Source: an uncultured Bacilli bacterium (lineage in GTDB: Bacteria > Bacillota_I > Bacilli_A > RF39 > UBA660). From it: a stretch of DNA of 6,282 bases. The notes under the pieces were generated by a model. It did no database searches. It saw nothing but the letters and a program-made list of their open reading frames with translations, and was not told the origin of the DNA. The stretch lies in assembly GCA_944333305.1 (NCBI GenBank), contig CALVKV010000163.1:1-6282 (forward strand). Reading direction: 5' to 3'. The position numbers and the translations under genes were made by a program. Shown here piece by piece: positions 4,449-6,282 of the stretch (position 1 is its first letter; each line of letters begins with the position of its first letter).

Positions 4449-6282
4449 ACACTGTCGTAAACGCGTCCTCTTCCAGGCCGGCGCGTTTGAGAATCTCCTT
4501 GATGTTGACCTTGGCGCTGTCGCTTTCAAAGCCGTTGTCTTTGAACACGACCCGCCAGACCTCGGAGGACTCCTCCTGGCGGAGCGCCGCCATGCCTTCG
4601 GCCACTTCGGCGGTGATGTGGTCGTCCAGGCAGATCATCAGGGCGCCCATGCCGATGTCGTACACATTCCGGCTGGCGATGATGTGGGTCTCCAGGGGCC
4701 AGGTGAGCTCCATGCCCATTTTCAGCATGATCTCATAGACCACATCCAGCTCGCTGCGGCCCTCCACATAGTTGCTGATGCTGTCAAAGAGGGTGGTCTC
4801 CAGGTCGTCATAGTCCGGCTGCCACTGTTTCAGGTTGGAGCTGTCCAGTTTGAACACCTTAAAGCCGATGTCCGGGACTTTCCTGGGTTCCTCGCCGATT
4901 TTCAGCTGGGTGCTCTGCTCCTCAATCTCCGCCTTGATTTTCTCCCCGGCCCGGCGGATACGTTCCTTGCCGATCTCGCAGATATTTTTGTAGCCTGCCT
5001 TGGCGGCCTCTGTGCCTTCCCTGCAGGGCTCCGGCAGCTGTACCATGATGAATTTACGGTTACCGCCATCCTCGGCGTTGAGCTGCATAACTGCGTGGGC
5101 AGTAGTGGCTGAACCAGAGAAAAAATCAAGGACTATTGAATTACTATCTAACGCAAGGGATAAACATCTTTTAATTAATTCTATTGGCTTTGAAAAATCA
5201 AATAGTTTTCCGCCAAGTAACCTTGTTAATTCTTGTGTTGCAGACTGAGTATGGCCGACTTCTGTGTTCGGCCACCAAGTCCATAAATTTCGTCCAGCAC
5301 GCTCTGACAAATAGGTTTTTTTGCGCGGAACGCCTTTACCATCTTGCCCAAACCAAATACGACCAGCTTCAATTTCTTCTTGCATTTTTTCTTTAGTAAA
5401 TCTCCAACACAGGCTATCCGGAAGAACTATTTTCCTTCCAGCTGGAGTTACAAGTTCATAAAATTGGTTTTTTGTTCCATGACCAGCTTGAGCTGTGCAA
5501 TCTGTGGAAACCCAGGGCCCTCTTGGGTCATTGTCCGGATTTTTATATGCGGCCCTATCCTTTTCAGAAAAGGGAAGTAATCGAATTATCTCTCCAGAAC
5601 TTTGAATGTTTTTGCAAAAAATCAGAATGTATTCATGTCCTGCGCTAATAATCCTTCTTGCATCTGGGGATGTTCTTTTTTGCCAAATGGCTTGTGCAAT
5701 AAAATTGCCCTCGCCAAAAATTTCACCGCATATTTTTTTCATGTTTTCTGATTCATTATCATCTATACTGATGAAAATAACACCATCATCGCAAAGGAGG
5801 TTTCTTGCTAACCGTAACCGAGGATACATCATATTGAGCCAATCAGTATGGTAGCGACCATTAAACTCGCTGTTTGTCCCTAATTGCTTTCCTTCATTAT
5901 CCACCTGACCTGTAATTTGTTTATAATTCTCAATGCTGTCGGAAAAATCATCCGGGTAGACAAAGTCCCCGCCGGTGTTATAAGGCGGGTCGATATAGAT
6001 CATCTTAATCTTCCCGTGGTAGCTCTTTTGCAGAAGCTTGAGCACCTCCAGATTGTCCCCTTCTATGTAGAGGTTCTGGGTATCATCCCAGTTTTTGCTC
6101 TCCGCCTCACAGGGCCGCAGGGTTCCGGTGGTGGGGGTCTGCGCCAGCCGCAGGGCCCTGCCCTTGCCGTTCCAGGTGAAGTTGTAGCGCTCCTTCTCGT
6201 CGTCTACATACTCCCCCAGCACCTGCTTGAGCTTGTCAAAGTCAATTTTCCCCTCCTCAAACACGTCCGGGAAGATCTGCCG
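4447..6282 (-). CDS. mod: Type III restriction-modification methyltransferase subunit Mod (N-terminus cut by window edge)
   Basis: Mod transfers a methyl group from S-adenosylmethionine to adenine N6 in a short asymmetric site, and gives the whole Mod-Res complex its specificity. Counting from the GTG at 6264 as residue 1, the motif order is that of beta-class methyltransferases. The catalytic DPPY is at 92-95 (IDPPYNTGGD), followed by the SAM-binding motif DFFSGSATTAH at 380-390. The region between them, about 190-345, is the expected target-recognition region. The frame stays open from 6264 to the edge (residues RQIFPD before the GTG), and Type III Mod proteins carry this QIFP-like stretch inside the protein. 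The GTG is therefore not the true start, and I infer that a few tens of residues are missing. The gene ends in a TGA at 4447-4449, just before the next gene's start. DNA for roughly residues 110-385 is AT-rich while both flanks are GC-rich. Family assignment is secure; the recognition site cannot be read from the sequence. Confidence 0.95.
   Translation of the reverse strand, partial: RQIFPDVFEEGKIDFDKLKQVLGEYVDDEKERYNFTWNGKGRALRLAQTPTTGTLRPCEAESKNWDDTQNLYIEGDNLEVLKLLQKSYHGKIKMIYIDPPYNTGGDFVYPDDFSDSIENYKQITGQVDNEGKQLGTNSEFNGRYHTDWLNMMYPRLRLARNLLCDDGVIFISIDDNESENMKKICGEIFGEGNFIAQAIWQKRTSPDARRIISAGHEYILIFCKNIQSSGEIIRLLPFSEKDRAAYKNPDNDPRGPWVSTDCTAQAGHGTKNQFYELVTPAGRKIVLPDSLCWRFTKEKMQEEIEAGRIWFGQDGKGVPRKKTYLSERAGRNLWTWWPNTEVGHTQSATQELTRLLGGKLFDFSKPIELIKRCLSLALDSNSIVLDFFSGSATTAHAVMQLNAEDGGNRKFIMVQLPEPCREGTEAAKAGYKNICEIGKERIRRAGEKIKAEIEEQSTQLKIGEEPRKVPDIGFKVFKLDSSNLKQWQPDYDDLETTLFDSISNYVEGRSELDVVYEIMLKMGMELTWPLETHIIASRNVYDIGMGALMICLDDHITAEVAEGMAALRQEESSEVWRVVFKDNGFESDSAKVNIKEILKRAGLEEDAFTTV
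5110..5945 (-). other. AT-rich specificity segment inside mod
   Basis: Within mod the base composition changes abruptly. Hand counts of 60-base lines give about 25% GC at 5161, 43% at 5401, 32% at 5701 and 33% at 5881. The same gene has about 60% at 4921, 53% at 5041 and 72% at 6121. The edges fall just inside the codons for the two most conserved motifs: FFSGSATT near 5110-5125, and the stretch after DPPY near 5940. The segment covers the target-recognition region. The composition shift is seen directly; that it reflects replacement of the specificity domain by recombination is inference. Boundaries are approximate to a few tens of bases. Confidence 0.6.

Noticed and set aside
886..4745. A 12-base word catagaccacat occurs at 889-900, 3109-3120 and 4734-4745 (15 bases shared by the first two)
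   Set aside because: In all three places the minus strand encodes VVY followed by D or E within unrelated parts of Res and Mod. The match is explained by the shared short peptide and codon choice, not by a repeat element.
4618..5112. Plus-strand 164-codon frame opposite the end of mod
   Set aside because: It lies opposite conserved mod codons including the FFSGS motif, has no family resemblance and no operon context.
1..6282. CRISPR array, tRNA or rRNA genes, insertion sequence ends
   Set aside because: No regularly spaced direct repeats, no cloverleaf-like or rRNA-like stretches, and no transposase or paired terminal repeats were seen on either strand.

Overview
The window looks like accessory DNA from a Firmicute of the gut-Clostridia type (Oscillospiraceae/Lachnospiraceae-like). 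It holds a Type III restriction-modification operon beside the start of a gene typical of clostridial conjugative elements. Protein-level resemblance supports this: the Mod and Res motif sets are complete, and the small sigma-like protein at the left edge resembles those of Tn1549-like and related elements. No integrase, relaxase or attachment site is visible, so the mobile-element context is inferred.

All real genes read on the minus strand. From the right edge: a Type III DNA methyltransferase subunit (mod) whose first codons lie beyond the window; a 290-residue protein of unknown function starting 11 bases after the mod stop; and the full Type III restriction subunit (res), starting 3 bases after that stop. 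The spacing indicates one mod-X-res transcript. A hairpin with a U-rich tail just after res (511-549) probably terminates it. Mod and Res would form the methylating and cleaving complex; X is an extra, AT-rich component that ordinary Type III loci lack.

Positions 231-475 contain no long gene but are not empty. On the minus strand there is a near-consensus sigma-A promoter (TTGACG, 17 bases, TAAAAT), then a leader of about 189 bases full of inverted repeats, two short upstream reading frames joined by an ATGA overlap, and a hairpin that would hide the Shine-Dalgarno of the sigma-like gene (1-230, cut by the left edge). This leader is the least explained and most interesting part of the window.

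Base composition is mosaic. The conserved parts of mod are GC-rich (hand counts of about 53-72% per 60-base line), but the part between its two catalytic motifs, which carries the target-recognition region, is AT-rich (about 25-43%), as is gene X (about 30% in one line). This fits exchange of specificity domains and acquisition of an extra gene.
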